Below are positions 20,417-32,200 of a DNA stretch of 64,000 bases, piece by piece. Origin of the DNA: Doryteuthis pealeii. Lineage: Eukaryota > Mollusca > Cephalopoda > Myopsida > Loliginidae. Under the pieces are notes generated by a model that was not told where the DNA came from, searched no databases, and worked only from the letters and a program-made list of their open reading frames with translations. Where the stretch lies: positions 13,181,073 through 13,245,072 of the forward strand of contig CM042145.1 in NCBI GenBank assembly GCA_023376005.1. Reading direction: 5' to 3'. The number at the start of each line of letters is the position of its first letter. Position 1 is the first letter of the stretch. The position numbers were made by a program, and so were the translations under genes.

Positions 20417-21078
20417 TTGATTGATTTTAATGGCATGCCAATGCATCTGGGGTTATTTTATGCCTAGAGGTTAACTACATAGATTGTAAATTTATATTTA
20501 CATTTTTTTGTGTTGTTTTTAAGAGGTTTTTTTTTCCATGGTTATAAGATGATCCTATCAAATATGGATAATTTTTAATCAGATCTATTTGACAAATAGA
20601 TGGGTTTGGTTTGTTTTGTTTTACGGCATATCAACCCCAGTGGGTCATTTAATGCTGACAAAGTTTTGAAATAAATTCATTCTTAATGGATACTCAATTT
20701 TTTTTATAAACACATTTTTCTCTTCAACTCATAGATGGGACCCTAACAGGTAATACCATTCCGGGATCAGAGTGGACCTGGGAGTAATGGTGATGAAGGG
20801 GTGCTCCACATTCCCCAGATCTCCAGAACTGAAATTTCATTATAGTTGCGACCCTAACAGGTATTATCACTCTGGGTCAGAGTGGGCCTGGGAGTAATGG
20901 TAACAAAGGGATACTCCACTTTCTCCAGAACTCCAGAACTGGAGCCTCACCACAAGATGCGGTTTAATATCATATCCAGGATACTCCTTTTTGTGTGTGT
21001 GTGTGTGTGTGTGGGGGGGGCTCTTAACTCTCTGCAAGAAATATGCAGTGTATTCTAAGCCCAACTGATAGGGCAAAT
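20417..21078 (+). repeat. Repeat R, two to three abutting partial copies
   Basis: Leading segment 20417-20595, a second start at 20603 (GGTTTGTTTTGTTTTACGGC), the middle block GACCCTAACAGGTAATACCA at 20740, and a repeated middle block from 20840 (GACCCTAACAGGTATTATCA) to the end near 21078. The order implies tandem partial duplication. Confidence 0.65.
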
Positions 21079-21167
21079 CTTTTTTTAATGTATATTAGTA
21101 TGAAGTAAACACATAAGATATTATGTTGTTTGGATTTTTTTTACTGTTTTCTTCATCTTTATTGTTA

Positions 21168-21821
21168 CTAGCAAATATATGCACCCTCTGGATGCAAGTA
21201 TTTAAGTTTTAATGTAATAAAATATTGTATTAAATTAGAAAGGCTAATGAAACTAAATAAGAATACAGATAAAAAGATTTGAAACAGAGGGAGTATAATA
21301 AAAGATTTGAAACAGAAGGAGTATAATAAAAAATGGAACAACTGAAATTTACTCTTCCATCACTCTCGTCTTTCATTGTTATTTTTTCTAATTTAAGTAT
21401 TTAGTTAAAAGAGGAAGTAAAGAATAAAATGACAGTTATTTTTCTTGTTAATGGATTTCATTTAAGATTCATTGAAGAGATTTTGGCTTATATTCATTAA
21501 AATAAAACCAAACAATTAGAAATCAATAATACTAAGCACATATTTATTAAATTCGATTTTTTAATATTAATATGCAAATTAGCCTTCCCATTCACACTGT
21601 AAACCGCTATTTTGTTGTATATATAAATATAATTGCATGTTGTTAGTATATAGATAGGCTTAACAGTATTAATAATGTAAGACAATTTTATTAATAATTG
21701 AGGTTTAGATAAAAATAAAATCATGGAGAATGTGATGTCAATAACTAAGGGAATTATGACTTGAATAGGAATATAGTTTCGGTTACAGACAGAAAAACAC
21801 ACAATCTCCATTATAATAAGA
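21168..21821 (-). mobile_element. Non-autonomous Helitron-like element, copy 2 (654 bp)
   Basis: Minus strand begins A|TCTTATTATAATGGAGATTG and ends GCATCCAGAGGGTGC hairpin, ATATATTTG, CTAG|T (21168-21171). Lacks the GC-rich insertion of copy 1. Contains a tandem duplication GATTTGAAACAGARGGAGTA near 21270-21325. Confidence 0.7.
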
Positions 21822-21825
21822 TATA

Positions 21826-22350
21826 CATAAAGTTTCAGCCAATGTGTCTTCTAGCCTTCTACAGGTGTTTCTTGTCTAACTTGGAAAACTTCTTGTTGAA
21901 CTTGGGCACCTTCATGTCACAGAACTTCAAACTAAACCTTTATTCAATCCACTAGGGTAGACTGTTCTCATTCTACTAACCATGACTGGGTACAAGTGTT
22001 AAGCTATGTTAAATATTCTATTATCGCCCGTGGTTAGGATTGAACCTGCAACCTCCAGATAATTGTCCAGCTTGCAGACAGTTAGATACATGGTGTGAAA
22101 AATCCAAATAACACAAATTATCAAACCTCATCTCAAAAATTCAGATGAACATAAGATATCCTTTTGAATTCAGACTTGATTTGCCAATTTCGGCCGATGT
22201 GCTCTCTGGCCTTCTTCAGGTGTTTCTTGTTGAACTCGGAAACCTTCTCTTTGAACTCAGGAGCCTTCATGTCACAAAATCTCAAACCGAACTCTTTATT
22301 CAATCCACCAGGGTAGACTATTCTCATTCTTCCATGACCAGGTATAAGTG
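21826..22350 (-). mobile_element. SINE-4 copies (two, abutting)
   Basis: First 21830-22100 with box B GTTGCAGGTTCAATCC on the minus strand (about 22035-22052). Second from about 22180 (GGCCTTCTTCAGGTGTTTCT, ACTCAGGAGCCTTCATGTCA). A 1110-family tail piece lies between them. Confidence 0.55.
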
Positions 22351-22417
22351 TTAAGCTATGTTTAGTATTTTATATTATTATCAAATTATCAAGCCTCATC
22401 TAAAAAATTCAGACAGA

Positions 22418-22660
22418 CAAACATCAGTTGGCAGGCTCTCCATAGCGTACTGTTCAGGTCTGAAGTCCCCCTGGTGCAAAACCATGAAGCCAGGAGGCTC
22501 AGAAGAAAGCAGCAGCAAAAAAAGACCTGGCACATCAACATCTTCAGGGACAGCCTTCACATGCAACATCTGTGGTCGAGAATGTTTTTTGAACATTGGA
22601 CTTCACAGTCATAGGAGGCGCTGTAACTTCAGGGGCACAAGAACTATCTTATAGTCTTCC
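22418..22660 (+). mobile_element. LINE-B remnant: C-terminal zinc-finger end of a reverse transcriptase ORF
   Basis: The readable protein end contains a C-x2-C-x12-H-x3-C motif (FTCNICGRECFLNIGLHSHR then RRC), preceded by a Ser/Lys-rich linker (SSSKKRPGTSTSSGTAF). This is the typical C-terminus of many invertebrate endonuclease-reverse transcriptase LINEs. The RT domain is not present. The stop is at 22652. The 3' tail CTTCAGGGGCACAAGAACTA is repeated at 22954, so a second 3' end lies nearby. Confidence 0.6.
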
Positions 22661-23395
22661 AAGACTGCAAATAATAAAAAATAACAATATAAATATTTGC
22701 AATTGATAACAGAATGCACATGAGGGACTATCTTGAATCATTATTCAGTCTGTTACATAAAAATAGTCGATTAGAATTGTCACTCAAACAAAACAAACAT
22801 AAGTAGCTGACGCCAACAGAAGTGTACTCAATGTAGCCTAAAACGAAGTGACCAAAATAACATGTTTCTACGCATACGCTCGAGATGAACTTCCAGTTGG
22901 AAAACAAGAATTCCTAAACAATAAAGAAAATAATTTTGTAAATAAACTCACACTTCAGGGGCACAAGAACTATCTTATAGTCTTCTGAGACTACAATGCC
23001 AATGATGAATATTCTACATTATTATCAAATTATCAAGTCTTATCTCAAAAAATTCAGACAATCATAAGATATCCTTTTGAATTCAGATTGATAACAGAAT
23101 GCACTGATAACATTACATTATGTTTCACCTTCATTCCTCATTGACTGACACCATTAAACACACAACACCTACCAACCAACTTGCAAGGTATTGCTTTCAA
23201 TAATGTATTTAACACCAACAGACTGGCTTAGACACACCTGTACCAGTGTTACTAATTTGGTGATACTTTAGCCCCCCCCCTCAAACTTGGTGAAGCTCCA
23301 GTTTTTTGTGACTAAAGCCAAACAATAAGTAAATATTGTCTAGACCAAAGTTTTAAGCTAAGATGTCTACATTTGTGTAACGGCTATATTCAAAG
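22661..23395. other. Intergenic sequence with a second LINE-B 3' tail
   Basis: Tail duplicate CTTCAGGGGCACAAGAACTA at about 22954 and a 1110-family piece near 23030. No gene. Confidence 0.4.
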
Positions 23396-24003
23396 TTTGT
23401 TTGTTTGTTTTGTCTTACGGCATATCAACCTCGGTGGGTCATTTAATGCCGACAAAGTTTTGAAATAAATTCATTCTTAATGGATACTCAATTTTTTTTA
23501 TAAACACATTTTTCTATTTAACCCATAGATGGGACCCTAACAGGTACTACCACTCCGGGTCAGAGTGGACCAGGGAGCAATGGTGATGAAGGGGTGCTCC
23601 ACATTCCCCAAACCTCCAGAACTGGAACCTCACCATCAGATAGAGTTTAACATCATTCCCAGAACATGAAGACCCTAAGCCACCACCTTTTAGCATATAT
23701 ATGATAAAAAGTATTGGGGCTTGCCATAAGGGCAATAGCGCTGGGACAATCATGTAGGTGCTAGGGCCTGCACATGACCAGACGATTGATCGGAGGGAGA
23801 CACTCTGACCGTCCGTCTAGCCTAAGTAAGGGCCTAAGTAAAGTGTTGCATGACATAGACTGCTCATGTACCAGTATTCCGTCTTAAGCATCACTGGGTT
23901 GCCATCTATGGCCAACAGGTGGCCCCATTGGGGGGGGGGTCTTACCCCCTCTGCAGAGGTGCAGTCGGTGTATTCTAAAATCTCAGCCGACAGGGCTTAT
24001 ATT
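23395..24003 (+). repeat. Repeat R, best full-length copy of the later part
   Basis: Reads from (GTTT)n and TACGGCATATCAACCTCGGT, through GGGACCCTAACAGGTACTAC, CATTCCCAGAACATGAAGAC, AGTATTGGGGCTTGCCATAA, CTAGCCTAAGTAAGGGCC and GAGGTGCAGTCGGTGTATTC, to CAGCCGACAGGGC. Useful as reference for the family. No long ORF; no terminal inverted repeat or tRNA head seen, so the class is unknown. Confidence 0.7.
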
Positions 24004-24085
24004 CAAACTATATAAACTGATACCAACTATATTTAAAATTTTGATAAAATTTGTAAAATTATTTCATATTTTAATTTATATATTA

Positions 24086-24110
24086 CTAGCAAAAGTTCCC
24101 GGTCCATGAC
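24086..24110 (-). mobile_element. Possible Helitron 3' terminus
   Basis: CTAG preceded by A, then hairpin CCGGTCCATGACCGG at 24099-24113, in the arrangement of the other Helitron ends. No matching 5' end was found. Confidence 0.3.
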
Positions 24111-24511
24111 CGGACTAAAAAAAGATTATTCTAAAATGAAAGTATTAATAAAAAAAGTTGAGTTATTGTTAAATGTTTTCGTTTGATTCGCTGTAAAAAA
24201 AATAATTCAATGGATGAAAACACATACAAATTACATATTTAGAAAGATCATTTTCTTTTCTTTCTAACCAAATAAATATTTTAAAGATTGGACAGTATAC
24301 GCAAGAAATTCTGAACTGAACCTATTAGGGACATCTCTTTTCTGAGTTATACGTCTACATGTACACACCAAACTTTCTTTTATATACATAGAAGGTTAAT
24401 TCAAAGAATTTACAGCATTTATCATTTTTAACAAAATCTTTTATGGAAATAAATTCATAGCATCATTATTCAGTCATTTCCATGGCTATTTATAAACTCA
24501 ACACCACATTT

Positions 24512-24850
24512 CATGATTGATTGATTTTAACGACAAAACCATGTTGGGTTATTTTATGCCTAAGACATTTGTCAATCACATTCATTGTATGTTTATATTT
24601 ACATTTGTGTTGTTGTATAAGTAATTGAGAGTTACCTCCCCTATTTTATGATTACCTCCCCTTTGGAGAACTCTTTAGGAAATACTAGACTATATAAACT
24701 CTCAGTAAATGTACCAATTATTCTAAGTAGAATAAAGCTTTCCAAAGTCTATCGGTGTTATCGTTTGTCATTACAAGTTGTTTCTTAAGAATTTTTTGGG
24801 TAATTTATGAGGAAGTGCCTCCCGGTCTCCTGCCTCATGAATTGCTACCC
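24512..24850 (+). repeat. Repeat R leading segment, split by a solo LTR
   Basis: GGTTATTTTATGCCTAAGAC and ACATTTGTGTTGT, then the LTR, then GTTGTTTCTTAAGAATTTTTT. Undisturbed copies (e.g. near 26333) read straight across. Confidence 0.65.
24614..24776 (+). mobile_element. Solo LTR, short family, copy 2, nested in repeat R (TSD GTTGT)
   Basis: TGTATAAGTAATTGAGAGTT to GTCATTACA, with TATATAA and AATAAAGC as in copy 1. GTTGT at 24609-24613 and 24777-24781. The unoccupied R copies give the empty site. Confidence 0.8.
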
Positions 24851-25406
24851 GGTGACTATTAAAATTAATGACCCCAGCTACGGTGTTACTTGAAAGAAAA
24901 CAACCTACTTAGGGCGTTAATGTATTTTAGGGGGGAGGCTTCTCTTTTTTGTCGTAATTCTTATTTATTTATTGTAATTTGTCGTAATTCTTATTTATTT
25001 ATAGAAATTTGTCATAATTCTTCATTATTTATCATAATTTCTTTTATTCTATGTTTGTTTAATGTCTTGTTTTTAGTTTAGATAAACAAGAATTACGACA
25101 AAAAAGAAGCGACACCCCCCAAATACATTTACTTGTCGAAAATATCTATCTATCTATCTATTTATCTTCATTTGTTCATATCTATCTATATTATTTTGTT
25201 TGTTTATCTATCTATCTTTCTCAGTCTATTCCAAACTATATATCCATCTTCTTAAACAAGAATTATGACAAATTACGATAAATAAATAAGAATTACGACA
25301 AAAAAGAGAAGCCCCCCCCCCTAAAATACATTTAACGCCCTAAGTTGGTTGTTTTCATTCAAGTAACACCGTAGCTGGGGTCGTTATTTTAATAGTCACC
25401 GGTAGC
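24844..25406. repeat. Foldback element (about 560 bp)
   Basis: Arms about 24844-25080 and 25260-25406 are complementary (GCTACCCGGTGACTATTAAA at left, TTTTAATAGTCACCGGTAGC at right). Inner blocks GTCGTAATTCTTATTTATTTAT / its complement. The centre holds a (TCTA)n tract (25143-25225). The GGGGGG run at left matches the C run at right. Confidence 0.75.
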
Positions 25407-25559
25407 ATAAAATTTGATACTTTTTTTTTATATGGAAAATAAACTTGACAAGTGTAATCCCGGCAAAGGATCGCTCAGTGTGTAGAACATCGTACTTTGC
25501 CGGGATTACACTTGTCAAGTTCATTTTCTATAAATAAAAAAAAGTATTGAATTTTATGC
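25404..25559. repeat. Second foldback abutting the first, with tRNA-like loop
   Basis: Arms 25404-25467 (GCATAAAATTTGATACTTTT...AATCCCGGCAAAG) and 25495-25559 (its complement). The about 27-base loop reads GATCGCTCAGTGTGTAGAAC, resembling tRNA box A (TRGYNNAGYNGGTAGA). Confidence 0.75.
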
Positions 25560-25845
25560 GATACATGCATTGTAATTGCCTTCAAGCAAAAATATAAAAA
25601 TGATAAGACAAAGTTATATGGTATTAAATAGACAGTCCCTAAATTAAAAAAAAACAACATATTTTATTGCCAATGATTATCTTTTTTCAAAAATGACAAT
25701 TGAACAAGCAAATGCAGCAAACTGGCACTACAGGAATACAAGAGAAGGCATGACTGGGTGGGAAAGGTGATCCACTAGGAATTGAGCAAGAGATTAAAAT
25801 GTTACCATCCTGACAAATGGTATATGCACAAACCAGAATCTGTCC

Positions 25846-26193
25846 TATGTTATTAGTGTGTTTAAAATTCTGCAATGTGTCTTATATATCACTAAGAAAT
25901 AAACGTTTACATAATATATGGTTTGGTTAATTTGCATACTGGTTTTAAGAAAACCAGGTTTAATAAGTAATTACTTGATGTTATTTATCTCTAATATTAT
26001 TGTTTTATTCTCCAACATATTAAAATCAATCGTATGAATGATTTTATATAGAAACCAATTAAAACATAATTAAAATAAGTGTAATCTTTTTATATACGTT
26101 CTTATTTAATTTCATTAGTCTTACTAATTTGATATATTTCATTACATTAAAACTTAAATACTTACACTTGGATGGCGCATATAACTTGCTAGT
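25846..26193 (+). mobile_element. Helitron-like 3' part, plus strand
   Basis: Reverse-complement relationship to the 3' halves of 9637-10531 and 21168-21821 (TTATTTAATTTCATTAGTCT, TTAAAACTTAAATACTTACA), ending TTGCTAG|T at 26187-26193. Hairpin weakly preserved. The 5' border is not determined. Confidence 0.5.
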
Positions 26194-26238
26194 ACTAAGA
26201 ATGTACAACCAGTTTGAGAGCTTATAACATTCTCTCAA

Positions 26239-26880
26239 GCTTTTTTTAATGGTATGTCAACCCATGTAGGGTTATCTTATACCAAGAGGTTAGGGAATCA
26301 CATTCATGTACATTCACATGTACATTTTTTTGTGTAGTTGTTTCTTAAGAGGGTTTTTTTTTGCACATGTCACATATGAATAATTTTTAGACAGATCTAT
26401 TTGACCCATAGATAGGACTTTAACAGGTACTACCACTCCAGTTCAGAGTGGACCTGGGAGTAATGGCAATGAAGGGATTCTTCACACTCCCCAGATCTCT
26501 AGAACTGGAGCCTCACCATCAGTTTCAGTTTAGTGTCATATCCAGGACATTCCTGGGGGGAGGATTCTTGCCCCTCTGCAAGGTATAAAGTAAAGTAAGT
26601 AAAGTCGTCGGGGTGGCCAAAAGTTGGTATCAGCCAGACAGCGAGGGAGTCTATCCCTTTTTCACTAGTGTTAGACCAAGGAGATTGTTTTTTAATGTCT
26701 GAAGTGAAGCACCACACCTACCATCAGCTCCTCACTTTACCGCACAGATCTATATGCTGAGTTGGCAAGGGCCAGTATTCAACCAGGAAGCTTGAGGTTC
26801 CCAGCCGGACACTCTACCAACTGAGCTAATTACTCTAAGCCCTCTGACAGAGCAGTCTCACCATTCAGTCCACAGTATAC
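26239..26880 (+). repeat. Repeat R copy interrupted by SINE-1
   Basis: TGGTATGTCAACCCATGTAG to TTCTTGCCCCTCTGCAAGGT, then SINE-1 (26583-26829), then TCTAAGCCCTCTGACAGAGC, the normal R end. Confidence 0.7.
26583..26829 (-). mobile_element. SINE-1 copy nested in repeat R
   Basis: Minus strand: TTAGCTCAGTTGGTAGAGTG head, box B-like GTTGAATACTGG, tail CCCCGACGACTTTACTTACT. Repeat R continues on both sides. Confidence 0.85.
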
Positions 26881-27507
26881 TGATGATAACTGATATTGAA
26901 TGACCATTATGTAGGAGTCAGTGTGCCATAAAATTTCAGTGATGTTCAGAATCAGAATAATGAAGATTCAATTAAGGATTTTTTTTAAATCAAAAAAAAA
27001 AAAAAAAAAAAAAAAAGACAACATCTATTTAGAATACTTGTTTGGAACTGAATGACTTTTATATTAAAGTTAATGTTTCATAAAACCAAATGCATTATTT
27101 TTCATGTTTGAATAGGTAAATGAAATTTGATATATTTGACTGAAGGCTAGAAAAATCAATCTACCTAAAAATAAAATAGAATTAAAGAGTTAAAGAAAAA
27201 TTAAAAGAAAAGACTTGTCAAATATATAAAAAAAAAAAACAACATTTTAGAGGAATTAATTATCATTTTTATTTGAATCCCTGCGGTAATGATGCTAGAG
27301 TTAAAAAAAAAAAAAATGTTTTACGAAGCTTATGCATTTCCACTCTCATGTCTGAAAAAAAATCAATGCCTGGAGTATCAGCATGAGTATCCCAGTCAGT
27401 AGTTACAGTTATATTTTGTTTGTTTGTCTGGTTTTTTATTTTGTTTTGTTATTTGTTTGTTTGTTTGTTTGGGGGGAGGGGGTCTCCACTGAAGTTAACA
27501 TAAATAA
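26881..27507. other. AT-rich sequence upstream of the NAT8-like gene
   Basis: A-runs (26993-27016 and others) and a (GTTT)n stretch near 27415-27470. No promoter recognised. Confidence 0.4.
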
Positions 27508-27705
27508 TTTCTTTCTTTTCTTTTTCTTCTCCAGCCGAGAGGATCAATGTCTTGGTTCGTCTGCTCAAGATGTTATTTCAAGGCGATCAGGGGCAGATAA
27601 CTCATACGCTATAATAACGACATGTTGGGTTATTCATCCTCAGTAGGCAAACAGAACCGTATCGCGAATGAATGGATTAAAGTAAAAGCCTAAAAGAAAG
27701 AGACA
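27508..27705 (+). promoter_or_regulatory. 3' splice site and 5' UTR of the NAT8-like gene's coding exon
   Basis: A long C/T tract (about 27509-27532) ends in CAG at 27532-27534, a strong acceptor. The exon would begin at 27535, giving 171 bases of 5' UTR before the ATG. The upstream non-coding exon(s) and promoter were not identified; the 700 bases upstream are AT-rich with homopolymer A runs. Confidence 0.55.
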
Positions 27706-28413
27706 ATGGCCAATTTCCAGGCCGACTCTCCTCACAGTATCCGTAGCTGGACTGAGGCCGACAACAAAGACGCCTGGAAAGTAGTCAGATTGGGCAGTTT
27801 GAACTATATTAACCTGTTGTTTAAAGCACTTGTCTTTCGTCCTATCTCCGTTACATTTGTAGGTGTTGTGCCGACATGTGTTTATTATTATTTTTACCTG
27901 GATGCCGAACACCGTCCCTCTCTCACCTCGCTGCTCTTTGTCGTCCTCTGCTATTTTGCTGTCATCTATGTATTGACCATCATTGGCTTTCACTATTATT
28001 TATACGGACCGCCTCTAAGCGACATGACTGATGTAAAAACTGTATATTTCTCGGATGCTGATAATCATTTTTGGGTCGCTGAATGCAAGGGACGTGTTGT
28101 CGGTACCATAGCCATCGTGAAAAAACCTCGACCAGAGTTTGACACCAGCCTGGACAAAGTGGCCTGGCTTCGTCGAATGTTCGTCCATCCTAGCTTTAGG
28201 CGGCGGGGTATTGCGAGGCAGCTACTGATTTTTTCTATCAATTTTTGTCGGAAACAAGGTTACAGTGCCATTGAGCTGATCACTACTGAAGTGAATGAAC
28301 ATGCGAAACAGCTATACATGAACATTGGTTTCAAATGTGTCGCTTTGAAACCCTATTATTATTTCTATGGGCTTATATCCATCTGGACCTACGAATTGAT
28401 CTACTATCTTTGA
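27706..28413 (+). CDS. NAT8/NAT8L-like membrane-anchored GNAT N-acetyltransferase
   Basis: An intact 235-residue protein. It is expected to transfer acetyl from acetyl-CoA to an amine; family members act on aspartate (NAT8L) or cysteine S-conjugates (NAT8) at the ER membrane, and the substrate cannot be told here. Visible: two hydrophobic segments at about residues 35-63 and 73-99 form the membrane hairpin typical of the family. The GNAT fold follows: beta strands around 123-137, motif A at 154-174 with the acetyl-CoA loop RRRGIA (165-170, matching R/Q-x-x-G-x-G/A), and motif B with LYMNIGFK at 203-210. Length fits the family. The start is chosen because an in-frame TAA lies 15 bases upstream (27691) and the context has A at -3 and G at +4. 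The whole CDS is one exon, preceded by a pyrimidine-rich 3' splice site ending at 27534. Base composition is more balanced than the AT-rich flanks. The family is clear, the paralogue is not. Confidence 0.9.
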   Translation: MANFQADSPHSIRSWTEADNKDAWKVVRLGSLNYINLLFKALVFRPISVTFVGVVPTCVYYYFYLDAEHRPSLTSLLFVVLCYFAVIYVLTIIGFHYYLYGPPLSDMTDVKTVYFSDADNHFWVAECKGRVVGTIAIVKKPRPEFDTSLDKVAWLRRMFVHPSFRRRGIARQLLIFSINFCRKQGYSAIELITTEVNEHAKQLYMNIGFKCVALKPYYYFYGLISIWTYELIYYL

Positions 28414-28701
28414 AACAGAGAGTGAGAGGAGAGAAAAGAAAAAAGAGGAAAAATACAAAGAAAGGGGGAAAAAAATTGACGTTAAGTTAAACTTTTTTCA
28501 CGTATGTAGAGAAAAGTAATTGATCTCTGTAGCTGATCCAGGCAAGTGTTTGTTATACTAGCTCATTGCTCACTTTTTTTATATGCACTGCCAAAAAGAA
28601 GAATCTTACACATTTTTTCATTCATTCCATCGCAGAAAAAAGATTGTCCATAGATCGGTATAACTATAATACTTACTTAAAATTAAAAAAAGGAAAATAA
28701 A
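28414..28701 (+). other. Probable 3' UTR of the NAT8-like gene with polyadenylation signal
   Basis: After the TGA at 28411-28413 the sequence is purine-rich then AT-rich. The first AATAAA hexamer is at 28696-28701. Another AATAAA-like site occurs near 29053. No splice signals are evident. The true 3' end needs transcript data. Confidence 0.4.
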
Positions 28702-29766
28702 AGCTGTATTGGATTTTTATATATCCCTTTTGATGCAAATAATTTTATTGGTTTGTAAATTATTATGGAAGTACATTTAAGTTTAAATGAGAAAAAAATA
28801 CAAGCAAACCTTTGCCAAGTTCATAATTTTTGTTTTCAATGCAGTGTTGCGAATTTAAGCAGTTTATCAAGGCTGTCAGAGTTACGTCCCTTTGTATGTC
28901 ACCTGCCCTTAAATGGCATCTACTTGTTTTATCATATTTCTAGGGATCTTTATTTTCTTTTTTCTTATTTATTTGAGCATTTACTTGTGAATATATAACA
29001 ACTAACTAGTTTCAGCGAGTTACTGGTTAATAACTAACGCACATTTAAAAATAAAATATTCGCCGATCCTATAGTTTTTCCGCTAATTCCTTTTAGTCGC
29101 ATCATAGATTCTCCCGTCTAGGGAGTTATTCCTTTCTCTCTATCGTTAATTTATATTTGTTTCTCGAATTATGGCATTTTAATAACCCTAATTCCATAAT
29201 AAAACTGGAAATTGTGATTGATTACTGTCAAGTAACAAAAGAATAAAAATGTTTTATTTATTTATTCATGATTTTATCAATGAGTATTATTATCCTTTCC
29301 TTAAATTTTTTTAAAGAATGGAAACTATTTAAAAATTCAGCGTCTCTTTTTAGTAAAATTTATCCGTGTTTATTTCTAAAATGTTTAAGAGAAATCTAAA
29401 ATATTTCTTTTTAATGAAAATGATAGTCTTCTTATGTTGGTTTTTGATATGATAGATTTTTAATTTTAGAAACAAATAACTTCTCTGAGCATAGTCATTG
29501 ACAAAATTTAACCGAAAATATTTCTACTTATTAAACCTGAAAAAAAAATTTGGTACTGCTTTTATAAATTTAATTAGTGCCAAATCTTTTTGAAGCGTTT
29601 TAAAAACTGCCTCTCAATCTCTCCATATGACAAAATTTAAGAAGATATATTTGAAAAAAAAAAAAAAAATGTTAACTCTAAACTTTTGAAATCTTGCTAA
29701 TTTCATTTATTCTATTTCTAGATGCATTGAACAGACATATGCAGTTTTCAATCGATCAAGGAATAT

Positions 29767-29810
<44 letters not shown>

Positions 29811-30795
29811 CTTTACAAGAAATTCAAATGCACTCTACTCATCTTTTGAACCATTGTAATGGAAAATGAAAAATTACACCTCATTAAACAAATCAGATTA
29901 CTCTAGTATTAAACAATAGCCGATTACACGTTACTACTACTTGTCCCATAATGAATGTTACATTTTACGTATGATTTTTTTCTACAAATGTAATGACTAT
30001 TATGAAACAGGTATTTCTGTTTTTGCAATATTGACATTGAAGGGCTTGGATTTGTATTTTAAATGACTTTTTGCTCATTTTCAAATATGAAAAAAAAAAA
30101 AAAAAAAAAGGTTTGTTTTTTTTTTGTTAATTCTGAAATACCAAATAATTTTTGTTTGGGTAAAAAAAAAAAAAAAAAAAAAAAAAAGAAAAAAGAATTT
30201 TTTAAATTATTCATTTTTTTCTGAATTTTTCAAGATGAAATTTTTGCCAGCTGCAAAGTATTGTTACTTCTTAAGCATTGTTGTTATTGATTGTCTGCTG
30301 ATTTTTATATATAATTTTTTATTAACTCATTGCATTATGATTATACCTAATTTTTTTAAATTTATTTTTGTAATTAATTTGTTACAACTGTTTGTTAAAC
30401 ACACCGATAAAACTGAAAACCTTGGCTATTCAACTAATTACAGGAATGTTCTTTGCAGTTGTTATGGTAATACCTTAGTTATAGGAATTTAAAGTAGATC
30501 CGTGGCTCAACCTTGGTGAGATATTATTTCATTAAGATAAAAACATCTTTTCCTTGAAATAAATCTAATATTTATATAAAACAAAACAAACTATGATACT
30601 TCTCTAGTATAAAAATCATTCATACTTATTAAACAATTTTTGTACTTGTTAAAATATCTATAATAGCCATGTGGCATAAAGTTTGCCACATCAACAGCAA
30701 AATTGTCTTCATCAATTGTGGGCTGAACTGGAAAGAATCACCATGTTATTCAGTGAATGTTTGGGATTTTATTTTTGAGTGATTATGTATATCTA

Positions 30796-30831
<36 letters not shown>

Positions 30832-31892
30832 ATTATTATCACTTATATATCCTGTCTTCATGTGTAAAGAAAAGTGGATTTTAAAGAGGTTTTGTCTTTT
30901 TTTTTTTTTTTTTTTTTTTTTAATTATAGTATTTTCTCCCCCCCCCCCGAGACTAAACTCTTTTATTCTTGGATTATCAATTTAAAGACTTGGATTAAAA
31001 ATGTAAAAACTTGGATTATCAAGTTACAAGCTTTAAAAAAATCAGTATTTTCTTCTTTTTTTTTTTTTTCTTTTTTTAATACAAACTTTTAGTTTTATTC
31101 GAAAATATATAAGGTTATTCAACATTACCAATTCATTTGAAGAGAAATTATCTTGTCTGAATTTTTTTTTTTTTTTTTTTTTTAGATGAATTATCATTAT
31201 TATAATACATTTATTTACTTGTATTATTCTCCTCATCCTTGTTATAGCCACAACATTTCAACCCTTGCATACTCCATCCTTATAATCTCGTTCAGAGGTA
31301 GAGGTGAATCCAGGTAAAATAATTTTTTTAAAGTTACAAGAAGAAAAAAAATGAATCTTAAACCAAAAGTATGTACTTATAAATCCCTTACATCTCACTC
31401 GAATTAAAAATGCATTTCTCTACAAAATGTAACCCTAACCAGGCATCATAAATTGTTCCATTTTTTTTTTTCTCTAGCCAAAATGGAGAAGGAACAAGGA
31501 AGAATTAACAGTAATAAGATATACTTTAAGCATAACCAGTAGAATAAGAATCACCAAACCTTATAGATTTGAATAAAGGATTTGGTTTACAATCCCAGAC
31601 TAAAGACATCCTGATGAAAGTAGGAGGGTGCAACAACCTAAACATTGTGGCTATAACAACCAAAATGAGAACTCAAGTTCAAGTACATCCATGTATAATG
31701 ATGAAAACTTACTTATTCGATTGAAATATTTCTCCTTATATAAACCTCTAATACATTCATTCCACTTCAATATATTGCTAATTGCTTTCTAAATTAAAAA
31801 AAAAAAAAATTTATTTCTGTAACTGATAAATTCCTTGAATGCTTCTTCAGTTGTATTCTAATTGAAGATCTATAAGTAAATTGTCTAGAATT

Positions 31893-31929
<37 letters not shown>

Positions 31930-32200
31930 TGTTGAATCTATGGATAAAAATTTTCAGGTCAGATGAATAGGCAGGGTAAAATAATCTCCATCTTAAACTG
32001 ATTCAATTTTAGTAACCTCACTTTTGCAACATGTCGGTAGTCATTACTATGCAGCAAGATAATATACCTTTTTACCAAATTGCATTTTCTTTTCTTTTCT
32101 TTTTTTAGGCGGGGGGGTAAATGAATTATTCAAAATTGAATTACATATCAGTATGTATTAATCATTTGACCATTTTGAAGGAAGCTGGCTGTGACTCACT
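28702..32200. other. AT-rich region with many long homopolymer T (and a few A) runs
   Basis: Runs include about 44 T at 29766-29811, 25 A near 30163, 27 T near 30801, 22 T near 30898 and about 32 T near 31894. ORFs at 28765, 30124, 30874 and 31042 are homopolymer or AT translations without features. No gene supported. Confidence 0.6.

Noticed and set aside
27640..27993. 117-residue minus ORF
   Set aside because: Antisense shadow of the NAT8-like coding exon.
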